From NCBI RefSeq assembly GCF_020131355.1, contig NZ_JAHLEL010000044.1, positions 642,941-706,940 of the forward strand: 64,000 nucleotides of DNA, in the 5' to 3' direction. Positions within the stretch are counted from its first letter, which is position 1. Each line of letters starts with the position of its first letter. Made by a program: the position numbers and the translations under genes. This document shows, one piece after another, positions 56,815 through 64,000 of this stretch. Source of the stretch: Pseudonocardia sp. ICBG1293. Its GTDB lineage: Bacteria > Actinomycetota > Actinomycetes > Mycobacteriales > Pseudonocardiaceae. Under the pieces are notes generated by a model, which searched no databases, had not been told where the DNA came from, and saw only the letters and a program-made list of their open reading frames with translations.

Positions 56815-57866
56815 CCCGCGTCCGCGGTCCCGTCCCGCGCGTCGTCGGTGTCGGAGCCGGCGACCTCCGGGGAGGCGGGGGCGGCTGCGGCGCGACGCCG
56901 GGACATGACCAGGCTCGCGACCGCGGCGACGGCGATCGTCCCGGTGATGACCAGCAGCGACAGCCAGATCGGCACCTCGGGCACCGGCACCGGCTGCCCG
57001 CCGTTGATGAACGGCACGTTGTTCTCGTGCAGCGCGTGCAGGGTCAGCTTCACGCCGATGAACGCGAGGATCACCGAGAGGCCGTGCGCCAGGTAGATCA
57101 GGCGCTCCAGCAGCCCGCCGATGAGGAAGTACAGCTGCCGCAGGCCGAGCAGGGCGAACGCGTTCGCGGTGAACACCAGGAACGGCTCCTGGGTGAGCCC
57201 GAAGATCGCCGGGATCGAGTCGAACGCGAACAGCAGGTCGGTCAGCCCGATCGCGACGATGACCAGCGCCATCGGGGTCAGCAGGCGCTTGCCGTCGATG
57301 CGGGTGACGAGCTTGGCGCCGTCGTACTCGGTGGAGGTCGGCAGCACCTTGCGGACCAGGCGGATCAGCTTCGAGTCGCCGGCGTCGGCCTGCTCGTGGT
57401 CGTCGGAGGACATCGCCTCCCGGATCTGGGACCAGGCCAGCCAGAACAGGATGATCGCGAACAGGTAGAACACCGCGACGAACTGCTCGATGATCACTGC
57501 GCCGACCGCGATGAACGCGCCGCGCATGACGATCGCGATCGCGATGCCGATCAGCAGCACCTTCTGCTGGTGCACCTTCGGCACCGCGAAGCTCGTCATG
57601 ATCAGCAGGAAGACGAACAGGTTGTCGACCGACAGGGCCTTCTCGGTCAGCCAGCCGGCCATGTACTCGCCGCCGTACTGCCAGCCGGAGAAGACGCCGA
57701 CGCCGACGCCGAACAGCAGTGCGACCGCGATGTAGCCGGCCGACCAGATCGCCGACTCGCGCAGCGTGGGCTCGTGCGGGTCACGGGCGTGCCCGACGAA
57801 GTCGAACACCAGCATGCCGACGACGACTGCGAGCGTCGCCAGCCACACCCAGAGGGGAACGTTCAT
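56778..57866 (-). CDS. TerC-family integral membrane protein (probable Mn2+ exporter)
   Basis: 362 residues with about nine helices. TerC signatures: WLTEKALSVDNLFVFLLIMTSF with the acidic SVDN motif, and LLFAFDSIPAIFGLTQEPFLVF with the second (FDSIPA). Family members such as Alx export Mn2+ or metallate exoenzymes. The C-terminal tail is Ala/Thr-rich. ATG 57866 follows GGAGGG. A yybP-ykoY-type riboswitch upstream supports Mn2+ control. The 3' end overlaps mgtE by 37 bp on the opposite strand. Confidence 0.9.
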   Translation of the reverse strand: MNVPLWVWLATLAVVVGMLVFDFVGHARDPHEPTLRESAIWSAGYIAVALLFGVGVGVFSGWQYGGEYMAGWLTEKALSVDNLFVFLLIMTSFAVPKVHQQKVLLIGIAIAIVMRGAFIAVGAVIIEQFVAVFYLFAIILFWLAWSQIREAMSSDDHEQADAGDSKLIRLVRKVLPTSTEYDGAKLVTRIDGKRLLTPMALVIVAIGLTDLLFAFDSIPAIFGLTQEPFLVFTANAFALLGLRQLYFLIGGLLERLIYLAHGLSVILAFIGVKLTLHALHENNVPFINGGQPVPVPEVPIWLSLLVITGTIAVAAVASLVMSRRRAAAAPASPEVAGSDTDDARDGTADAGQIPSTTRATEK

Positions 57867-57889
57867 GACAGGGCCCTCCAGCGCAGGTA

Positions 57890-58010
57890 GGTACGCTGAA
57901 GGTCTCCTCCGCCCGCCGCGGTGACCGCGGCGGACCGGCGCCACCGGGACCGGCTCGGACCGGTTCCGTGATGACGGCGACGCCGTGTTCGGGAGTACTC
58001 CCCTTCGACG
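57890..58010 (-). promoter_or_regulatory. yybP-ykoY (Mn2+) riboswitch candidate
   Basis: On the minus strand the 5' element AAGGGGAGTA (57996-58005) and the 3' element GAGACCTTC (57898-57906) frame G+C-rich paired arms, as in the yybP-ykoY consensus. It lies 24-140 bases upstream of a TerC gene, one of the classic targets of this Mn2+-sensing class. A TAGCGT -10 box is at 58017-58022, 7 bases before the predicted RNA start. Confidence 0.75.
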
Positions 58011-58137
58011 GACAGAACGCTAGGGCACGACCGCGGGTTCCGACAGTGGGGGGTACGCGAGCCTCGTCACATCTGTCCGTTTCCACCGGTGACCCTCCCG
58101 GAGGGCGTCTCCCGCACCCGGAGACGCACCCACCGGG

Positions 58138-59196
58138 TCAGCCCGCCGCCAGGCGCGCGGTCGCGGCGGCGCGGGCCGGCTGCACCGGACGTGCGGCGCC
58201 GGACAGCCTGCGGACGGCGGCGCGGGCGGTGGCCGACGTGGCCGCCCGCGCGGCGGGCGGCGGGGCGGCGCCGGTCGCGCGGGCGCGGACGACCGGCAGC
58301 GGCCCGGTGCCCGACACCCGCGGCGCCGGGAACGTCGCGGCGGCGACGTGCGCGGGCCGCACCGGCTCCTCCGGCAGCGCGGGCGGCGCCGGGGTCGCGG
58401 AGCCCACCGCCCGTACCGTCGCGGCGGACCGACCCCGCGCCGGAGCGGGCCCGTCCCGGAACGGCGTCGGCACCGGCGAGGGCCGGGTGTGCCCGTGCAC
58501 CGGGTCCCGGCCATGCTCCCGGCCCCGGCCCGCCACCCGGGCGGCGAGCCACAGCGCGGTCCCCGGCGCCTCCAGGTAGCCCGCCAGTGCCCGGTGCACC
58601 CGGCCCGGTGCGGACAGCGTCCGGCCGCGGGCGAGATCGTCCAGGGAGCGGCGCACGACGTCACGGTGCTCGGGCCAGGGTGGACCCTGCGGGTCGTCGG
58701 TCCGGATCCGGCCCGTGAGGACCGCGGTGACGGTGACACCGGTGCCGTGCGACGAGGCCGCGACGCCCGCGCAGAACTCCGGCACCCAGGACCGCGGCGC
58801 GCCGTGGGCGTCACCGGGCACCGGGAGGTGCCCGGCGATGTTCAGCACCCCGCCCCGCCCGCGGGCGGTCATCGCGGTCACGGCGGCGTGGGTCAGGCCG
58901 ACCAGGGCCGTCCGGTCGAGGCCGGTCTCCGCACCCGCGTCGTCGACGAGCAGCTCGACCGGCAGGTCCCGCTGGACGACCCGGCGCTCGACGGCCGCCA
59001 GCCCGGCCGGGTCGGTCAGGTCGGCGGGCAGCGTCTCGACGATCGCGCCGGTGGCGCGGCCGATCCGCTCGGCGACGTCGGCGAGCCGGACGGCGTCGCG
59101 CGCGACCAGGACGACGGACCACCCGCGCTCGGCGAGCTCGTGGGCGTAGGCGGCGCCGAGCCCGCGGCTCGCTCCGGTGACCAGTGCAGTCGGCAT
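58138..59196 (-). CDS. Degenerate SDR-family protein with long Ala/Pro/Arg tail
   Basis: 352 residues. The N-terminal Rossmann part is clear (PTALVTGASRGLGAAYAHELAERGW, then RDAVRLADVAERIG), but NNAG is replaced by VDDAG, about 20 residues after it are missing, the catalytic Ser is Ala (LNIAGHL) and no Y-x-x-x-K is present where PEFCAGVA stands. It is therefore unlikely to be an active dehydrogenase. The last about 110 residues are low complexity. ATG 59196. It may be a decaying gene; an IS element sits 130 bp upstream. Confidence 0.7.
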   Translation of the reverse strand: MPTALVTGASRGLGAAYAHELAERGWSVVLVARDAVRLADVAERIGRATGAIVETLPADLTDPAGLAAVERRVVQRDLPVELLVDDAGAETGLDRTALVGLTHAAVTAMTARGRGGVLNIAGHLPVPGDAHGAPRSWVPEFCAGVAASSHGTGVTVTAVLTGRIRTDDPQGPPWPEHRDVVRRSLDDLARGRTLSAPGRVHRALAGYLEAPGTALWLAARVAGRGREHGRDPVHGHTRPSPVPTPFRDGPAPARGRSAATVRAVGSATPAPPALPEEPVRPAHVAAATFPAPRVSGTGPLPVVRARATGAAPPPAARAATSATARAAVRRLSGAARPVQPARAAATARLAAG

Positions 59197-59398
59197 GACG
59201 CGGACGCTAGGGACGGTTCGCTGTGGGGCCCCTGAGAACGCCCGCTCCGCTGAGAGCCCGCTGAGGCCCGGTCGGAACCACCCCACCGGGCACGGCGTTC
59301 CGTTACTCCCCGCAACACCATCTGGGCTAAGAGGTCGTTTCAGAAGTCGGCGTGTCGGTCCTGTGTGGATCGGCGCTGGTAGCTGATCATGTCCGGTC

Positions 59399-60244
59399 GT
59401 GGCGCGGCGATCTTGTGTCGAGCGATTGGTGAGCGACGAGCTGTGGGCGCTGGTGGAGCCGCTGCTGCCCAAGCCGCGCAAGCACAAGCGGGGACGGACA
59501 GGCCGTCCGCGGGTGCCGGATCGGGCCGCTCTGGCCGGGATCGTGTTCGTGCTCAAGACCGGGATCAGCTGGAACGCGCTGCCCGCCGAGCTCGGCTGTG
59601 GGTCCGGAGTGACCTGCTGGCGGCGGCTACGGCAGTGGCAGCAGGCCGGGGTCTGGGCCCAGCTGCACCGGGTGATGCTCGACCGCCTCGCCCAGCAGGG
59701 CCTGCTGGACTGGTCGCGGGCGGCGGTGGACAGCGTGAGCGTGCGGGCCAAGCGCCGCGGCGAGGCCACCGGGCCCTCGCCGACCGATCGCGGGAAGGCG
59801 GGCAGCAAGTACCACGTGCTCTGCGACCGAGGCGGGCTCCCGCTGCATGCGCTGGTCACCGGGGCGAACACCCACGACAGTCGGATGCTCGCCCCGCTGC
59901 TGGACACCAACCCCGGCGTCCGCGAACGGGCGGGACAGCCGGGGCGTCCGCGACGTCGGCCGGACAAGGTGCACGCCGACAAGGGCTACGACTATCCCCG
60001 CTGCCGCCGCTACCTGAGTGGGCGTGGGATCGGGGTGCGGATCGCCCGGCGCGGGATCGAGGACTCCACCCGGCTCGGGCGGGTCCGCTGGGTCGTCGAG
60101 CGCACCATGTCCTGGCTGCTGGACTTCCGCCGCCTCGCGCTGCGCTACGACCGCGCCGAATCCACGATCACCGCGCTGTTATCGCTGGCCTGCGCCCTGA
60201 TCTGCCACCGCCGCCTCACCAAGCCGAAGCCGAAGCCGAAGTGA
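59399..60244 (+). CDS. IS5-family transposase (copy 2)
   Basis: Same 281-residue DDE transposase as at 25216-26061 (AAVDSVSVRAKRRG, HADKGYDYPRCR, VVERTMSWL), complete frame. The two genes are on opposite strands of the window, so the copies can recombine to invert the 33 kb between them. Confidence 0.92.
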   Translation: MARRSCVERLVSDELWALVEPLLPKPRKHKRGRTGRPRVPDRAALAGIVFVLKTGISWNALPAELGCGSGVTCWRRLRQWQQAGVWAQLHRVMLDRLAQQGLLDWSRAAVDSVSVRAKRRGEATGPSPTDRGKAGSKYHVLCDRGGLPLHALVTGANTHDSRMLAPLLDTNPGVRERAGQPGRPRRRPDKVHADKGYDYPRCRRYLSGRGIGVRIARRGIEDSTRLGRVRWVVERTMSWLLDFRRLALRYDRAESTITALLSLACALICHRRLTKPKPKPK

Positions 60245-60275
60245 TGGTCGACCCAGCCCTCGCTGAGGCACTCGC

Positions 60276-60869
60276 CTACGAGGTCGGGGCCAGCGGCCGC
60301 CAGGCCAGCCACTCCAAGGCCCGGTCGGCCTCGTCAGGGTCGAAGCGGTGCGGGTCGAACGGCCCGCCCGCCCACTCCAGGCGCTCGGCGCGGTCGGGAT
60401 GGTCAGGGTCGGCGAGCACGGCCTGGAAGTCCTCATACCCCCCGATCCCGCCGACGTCCTCGGGCGGGCACGCCCCCTGCCCGGCGACGCATCGCGGATA
60501 GCACACTCCCGGCTCGACGGCCGCGACCGCCTCGACGGTGATCTCGTGGGCCCAGTTGTCACCGAAGTCGTAGACGTAACCGAACCGGTCACCAGCCTTG
60601 ACCAGCCGAAACAGCTTCTCTTTCGTCTCGTCGGCGACATCCTGTCCGGGCCAGTCCGGGTCTGGGATCCCGTAGCGGCGCCCGACGATCTCGAACTCGT
60701 GCAGATGAGAGTTCGTCCAGCCCATCACTGACTGCACCACCTCGTGCAACACCGCCAAGTCGACCTCGCCCGGCACCTGCACCCGACGCCGGACCGCCGG
60801 CACCACCTCGGTCAGGACGATCTCCAACTCGAAAATCTTCGTCTTCTCAGACACACGAGGCGCGACCAT
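60276..60869 (-). CDS. Plasmid pRiA4b ORF-3-like protein carried by an IS (copy 2)
   Basis: Identical in product to 24591-25184 (197 residues; YDFGDNWAHEI and CPPEDVGGIGGYEDF motifs), convergent with the transposase and inside the IS ends. Its conservation without visible decay in both copies suggests that it is useful to the element or was copied very recently. Confidence 0.9.
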   Translation of the reverse strand: MVAPRVSEKTKIFELEIVLTEVVPAVRRRVQVPGEVDLAVLHEVVQSVMGWTNSHLHEFEIVGRRYGIPDPDWPGQDVADETKEKLFRLVKAGDRFGYVYDFGDNWAHEITVEAVAAVEPGVCYPRCVAGQGACPPEDVGGIGGYEDFQAVLADPDHPDRAERLEWAGGPFDPHRFDPDEADRALEWLAWRPLAPTS

Positions 60870-60992
60870 CAGCCGATGCTGCCAGCCCCGCCGTCACCGG
60901 CAGAACCGGGCCCACCACTTCTGAAACGACGTCTAACGTGCGCCCCCATCCGCGCCCATCAGCGGGTGGTCGATCGAGCCGAGGAGGCCACT

Positions 60993-61175
60993 GTGGCAGG
61001 CAAGTTCGAGGTGTACGAGGACCGGGGCGGGAAGTTCCGGTTCCGGCTGAAGGCGAGCAACGGGCAGGTCGTCGCCGTGGGCGAGGCCTACGAGACCAAG
61101 GCCGCGGCCCACAAGGGGTGCGAGTCGGTCCAGCGCGCCGCCGACGGCGCCACCGTCGTCGAGACCGACGCCTGA
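60993..61175 (+). CDS. DUF1508 (YegP-type) small protein
   Basis: 60 residues forming one DUF1508 unit: GKFEVYEDRGGKFRFRLKASNGQVVAVGEAYETKAAAHKGCESV. The family occurs as one or two repeats and has no firm function. GTG 60993 follows GAGGAGG by 5 bases. The IS end lies 57 bp upstream, so its native promoter may have been separated from it. Confidence 0.88.
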   Translation: MAGKFEVYEDRGGKFRFRLKASNGQVVAVGEAYETKAAAHKGCESVQRAADGATVVETDA

Positions 61176-61196
61176 ACGGACCCGCCCCGGGTCCGT
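61176..61196. terminator. Terminator after the DUF1508 gene
   Basis: ACGGACCC-GCCCC-GGGTCCGT, a perfect 8-bp stem directly after the stop codon. Confidence 0.75.
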
Positions 61197-61276
61197 GTCA
61201 CCGACCCGACCGGCAGCCCGCCGGACGCGTCCGGTCCACGACGGGTCGGAACGCGTCCGGCGGGTAGCCGCCCGCC

Positions 61277-61772
61277 ATGCGACGACACACCGCACCGGAC
61301 GACACCACCCGCGACGACTCCACCCCCGACGACACCGGCTTCGCGGACACCCCCCCCCGGGGACACGGACCTCACCGACCGGCGGGTCCGCGCGTTCGCC
61401 GACGCCCTGCAGGCCTTCGAGCGCGACGGCGACGCCGAGGACCTGCTCGCCCGGTTCGCCGACGGCGCCACGGCCGAGCGGCTCGACGGCCGCGGGCCGC
61501 GCACCGACCTCGGAGCGTTCTGGCGGGAGTACCGCTCCCCCTTCGACCGGGTCGCGACGACCTTCCACCACGCCGTGCAGACCGGCGACTCCGTCGCGCT
61601 GGAGTGGGCCGGCGACGCCGTGCTCGCCGGGGGCCGCCCGGTGACCGTGCGCGGGGTCACCGTCCTCGACCTCACCGACGACGGCGCCGGCGACGGCACC
61701 GGCGCGGTCACCGCCCTGCGCACCTACTACGACACCGCGGTGTTCGTGACCCCGCCGCGCGCCCGGGGCTGA
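61277..61772 (+). pseudogene. SnoaL-like (NTF2-fold) gene with a frameshift at a C9 run
   Basis: ATG 61277 opens a frame reading RDDSTPDDTGFADTPP. After the run of nine C at 61350-61358 the sensible protein continues in a different frame (DTDLTDRRVRAFADALQAF, LLARFADGATAERLDG, FDRVATTFHHAVQTGDSVALEW, ending TYYDTAVFVTPPRARG), which has no start of its own until GTG 61575. Eight C instead of nine would join the two. The product would be a SnoaL-like domain of about 165 residues. A sequencing error, a true mutation or slippage are all possible. Confidence 0.65.
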
Positions 61773-61796
61773 GCCGCCCCGCGGCCCGCCCGCCCG

Positions 61797-61823
61797 GGTT
61801 GTGGACCGCGCGGGCCGGGGTTA
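61797..61823 (+). promoter_or_regulatory. SigB/SigF-type promoter
   Basis: GGTTGT, 15 bases, GGGTTA upstream of a SigB/SigF-type sigma gene. This resembles the GTTT/GGGTA boxes of that sigma class and suggests autoregulation. Confidence 0.5.
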
Positions 61824-61952
61824 CGGTCGGATCCCCGGTACCGGGCGCACGAAGGACACCGCCGACGCGGATCCGCTCGCCCACCGGTCCACACGAGATC
61901 CGTTCAACCGCGCAGCGGACCCCGCACCTGCCATCGGCGATTGCGAGGGACA

Positions 61953-62755
61953 ATGCGAAGTCCCACCCTGCCCACCCGGCCCGCGACGGCCGCCGCGGCT
62001 ACGACGACCTCATCCCCGACCTCGATGAGCTGGCGGCCACCCCACCCGGCGCGCCGGGCCGGGACGCGTTGCGCGAGTACGTGATCCGTGAGTTCCGTCC
62101 CCTCGTGCGCAACCTGTCCCGGCGCTTCGCCGCTCCTGGCCGGGGCGTCGAGGACATCGAGCAGGCCGGCATGCTCGGCCTGGTGAAGGCGGTCGACCGC
62201 TACGACCCGTCGTCGGCCACCGGCGGACCGCTCGGCTACCTGGTGCCGAGCATCCGTGGCGAGATGAAGCGGCACCTGCGGGACTACTCGTGGGCGGTGC
62301 GGGTCCCGCGCGACCTGAAGGAGCTCGCCGTCACCGTCGGGCGGGTCGCCGACGAGATGGGGCGGCGGCTCGGCCGCCCGCCGCGGCCGTCGGAGATCGC
62401 GGCCGAGGTCGGTGTGCCCATCGGCGAGGTCGTCGACGCGCTCGGCGCGCTGGAGTCCCACCACGCCAAGTCCCTGGACGCGCCGGTCGGCGACAACGGT
62501 TCGGGTGAGGAGCTGCCACTCGCCGAGCGGATGGGCTCCGAGGACCCGGCACTGGACCTCGCCGCGCACGGCCCCGGCATGCGGGCGGCGCTCAACGAGC
62601 TGCCCGAACGGGAGCGGCGGATGCTGGTCCTGCGCTTCTACGGCGACCGGACCCAGTCCCAGATCGCCGCCGAGCTGGGCATCTCGCAGATGCACGTCTC
62701 GCGGCTGCTGTCGCGGACCCTGGCGCGGCTGCGCGAGCGGTTGGCCGGCGACTGA
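61953..62755 (+). CDS. RNA polymerase sigma factor, SigB/SigF/SigG subfamily (start region probably frameshifted)
   Basis: The coding frame runs to 62755 and holds region 2 (VRNLSRRFAAPGRGVEDIEQAGMLGLVKAVDRYDP, YLVPSIRGEMKRHLRDYSWAVRVPRDLKEL), region 3 (LGRPPRPSEIAAEVGVPIGEVVDAL) and region 4 (LPERERRMLVLRFYGDRTQSQIAAELGISQMHVSRLLSRTL). This is a group 3 stress or developmental sigma factor. No standard start occurs in this frame near the N-terminus. ATG 61953, with GAGGGACA before it, is one base out of phase, so a one-base deletion shortly after it is likely. No anti-sigma gene is adjacent. Confidence 0.82.
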
Positions 62756-62768
62756 GGATCCCCGGCCG

Positions 62769-62793
62769 CCCCGCCGCCGGCGCGGCGGCGGGG
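62769..62793. terminator. Terminator between sigma factor and SDR genes
   Basis: CCCCGCCGCC-GGCGC-GGCGGCGGGG, a perfect 10-bp stem between convergent genes. Confidence 0.85.
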
Positions 62794-62802
62794 CCCGCAG
62801 GC

Positions 62803-63653
62803 TCACCCCGGCAGCGTCTCGCCGCCGACCGGTGCGAGGACCTCGCCGGTGTAGTAGGACGACAGTCGCGGCGCCGCGAAGAACACGAAGGACGGAGCGA
62901 TCTCGTCCGCCGACGCGGGGCGTCCCATCGGGGTCTGCTCACCGAATCCCTCGACCGTGTCCGGTGGCATCGTCGCCGGGATCAACGGCGTCCACACCGG
63001 ACCGGGGCGACGCAGTTGACCCGGATGCCGCGTGGGGTCAGCGACTGCGCGAGCGAGTAGGTCAGCGACTGCACCGCGCCCTTGGTGGCCGAGTAGTCGA
63101 TGAGGCTCTTGTTCCCGCGCAGGCCGTTGATCGAGCCGGTGTTGACGATCGCACCGCCGTCGGGCAGGTGCTCCAGGGCCGCCTTCGTGACCCGGAAGTA
63201 GCTGTGGATGTTGACCTCGAAGGTCCGCAGCCAGGCGTCGTCGTCGATGTCGGTGAGTGCGTCGACCGGCTCCTGGGTGGCGATGTTGTTCACGACGGTG
63301 TCGAGCCTGCCCAGCTCCTCGACGGTGCGGCGCACGACCTCGGCACAGTGCCCGGCGTCGCCGAGGTCACCGGGCAGCGTCAGGCAGCGCCGTCCCTCCG
63401 CCCGGACGAGCCCGGCGGTGTGCTCGGCGTCGGCGTGCTCGTCCAGGTAGGCCAGGGCGACGTCGGCACCCTCCTTGGCGAACGCGACGCACACCGCACG
63501 CCCGATCCCGGAGTCGCCGCCGGTGACCAGGGCGACGGTGCCGGCGAGCAGGTCGCGGCCCCGGTAGCCGCGCATCTCGTCGCGGGGCTCGGGGTCCATC
63601 GCGCCGGTGTCACCGGGCGGGGTCTGCTGCTGGGCGGGCGGGCTGTCGGGCAC
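62803..63653 (-). pseudogene. SDR oxidoreductase (YghA/general stress protein 39 type) with one frameshift
   Basis: From GTG 63653 the frame gives DLLAGTVALVTGGDSGIGRAVCVAFAKEGADVALAYL, VVNNIATQEPV, NTGSINGLRGNKSLIDYSATKGA (catalytic Ser, Tyr, Lys) and RGIRVNCVAPV, then reads out of frame. The rest (VWTPLIPATMPPDTVEGFGEQ, ASADEIAPSFVFFAAP, SSYYTGEVLAPVGG) follows in another frame. One extra G at GCCCCGGTCCGG (about 62996-63003) would restore the usual APGPVWTPL. The full protein would be about 283 residues, an NAD(P)-dependent dehydrogenase common beside stress sigma factors. Confidence 0.78.
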
Positions 63654-63879
63654 GGGGCTCCCTCTCGGGTCGGTCCGGGGCCGGCGCCGGTGACGCGACC
63701 TCGTCGGGACGGGGTGGGCACCGGCGGGCACCACCGAGGGGGGAACACGGCCGCACCCGCCGGCCGGACCACGCCTACCCGGGCCGTCGGGGGTGAAACG
63801 ACGTGCGTGTGCGCGCCTCCCGGTGGGGTAGTCCGGTCCCCGTGCGGCCGTCCGGTCGCACGGCACGAGAGGAGACCCG

Positions 63880-64000
63880 ATGGACGCGCAGCGGGCACGC
63901 ACCCTGCTCACCGAGGAGCTGGACCGGCTCGAGGACGGCCGGTGGTCACCGAGCAGCCGGCCCCGGGCGACGACCGCGTCGGCGAGGGTCTCGACTTCGG
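63880..64000 (+). CDS. N-terminal part of an unidentified gene, possibly frameshifted
   Basis: ATG 63880 follows GAGAGGAGACCC and reads MDAQRARTLLTEELDRLEDGR. Beyond that the ATG frame becomes Ser/Arg-rich, while another frame reads VVTEQPAPGDDRVGEGLDF, which looks more like protein. One base missing near 63942 would join them. The family is not recognised and the gene runs off the window. Confidence 0.4.
   Translation, partial: MDAQRARTLLTEELDRLEDGRWSPSSRPRATTASARVSTS

Larger units (their letters stand above)
59331..60933 (+). mobile_element. IS5-family element with passenger gene, copy 2 (1603 bp)
   Basis: Inverted relative to copy 1 (24527-26129) and by eye identical to it, with TAA on both sides (59328-59330 and 60934-60936). 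Ends GAGGTCGTTTCAGAAGTCG and (complement) GACGTCGTTTCAGAAGTGG. Confidence 0.93.

Noticed and set aside
24527..60933. A classical composite transposon formed by the two IS copies
   Set aside because: Each IS copy is bounded by its own TAA on both sides, and the left copy is embedded in a larger nest, which points to independent insertions.
1..64000. tRNA or rRNA genes, CRISPR arrays and replication origins
   Set aside because: I looked for tRNA T-loop-like GGTTCGA contexts with acceptor pairing, for regularly spaced repeats and for DnaA-box clusters. I found none that could be supported by eye.

Overview
The window is very G+C-rich actinobacterial DNA, most like Pseudonocardia or a relative. 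It carries an EmbABC-type arabinosyltransferase, DUF1990, DUF5313 and DUF3040 proteins, a SigB/SigF-type sigma factor, many GTG starts and ATGA/GTGA gene overlaps. I saw no rRNA, tRNA or CRISPR array. The genus is an inference from gene content; no search was run.

Layout. 1-12 kb holds housekeeping and envelope genes: a Glu/Leu/Phe/Val dehydrogenase divergent from a LysR regulator, two membrane-anchored sulfite-oxidase-type molybdoenzymes flanking a fasciclin lipoprotein, the arabinosyltransferase, a VOC protein and a beta-carbonic anhydrase. 12-55 kb is an organosulfur-scavenging island: nine luciferase-like (LLM) FMN-dependent monooxygenases (SsuD, DmoA/DszA/NtaA and other types), a DszC/SfnB-like flavoprotein, five ABC importers (one Opp/Dpp-like, three Ssu/Tau-like, one MetNIQ), an OsmC protein, a cupin and an unusual alpha/beta-hydrolase-Rrf2 fusion. 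20.9-27.8 kb is a nest of insertion sequences inside a divergent promoter region of this island. A separate IS110-type element lies at 41.4-42.85 kb. 55-64 kb returns to general genes: MgtE, a TerC protein behind a probable Mn riboswitch, a degenerate SDR, a second copy of an IS5-family element with a passenger gene, DUF1508, a SnoaL-like gene, the sigma factor and an SDR. Four reading frames in the last 2.7 kb appear broken by single-base indels.

How it works together. Most sulfur transcription units, and the carbonic anhydrase, begin with a tiny ORF whose Cys codon lies close to its stop. That codon is TGT in every clear case, although the structural genes mostly use TGC. Six of these ORFs sit 6-7 bases after a -10-like box, so they are probably translated from leaderless mRNAs. 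Most are followed by a G+C hairpin before the first structural gene. This is the layout of a cysteine-responsive attenuation regulon. Two peptide families occur: R-x-H-[VI]-D-L-x-R...C-R, and a second ending F-W-P-x-R-R...E-L-C-R that I do not recognise. A palindrome TGTCCGGACA, or a close variant, lies upstream of most of these promoters at recurring distances, suggesting a shared transcription factor as a second control layer. Together these form a candidate sulfur regulon and are the main finding of the window.
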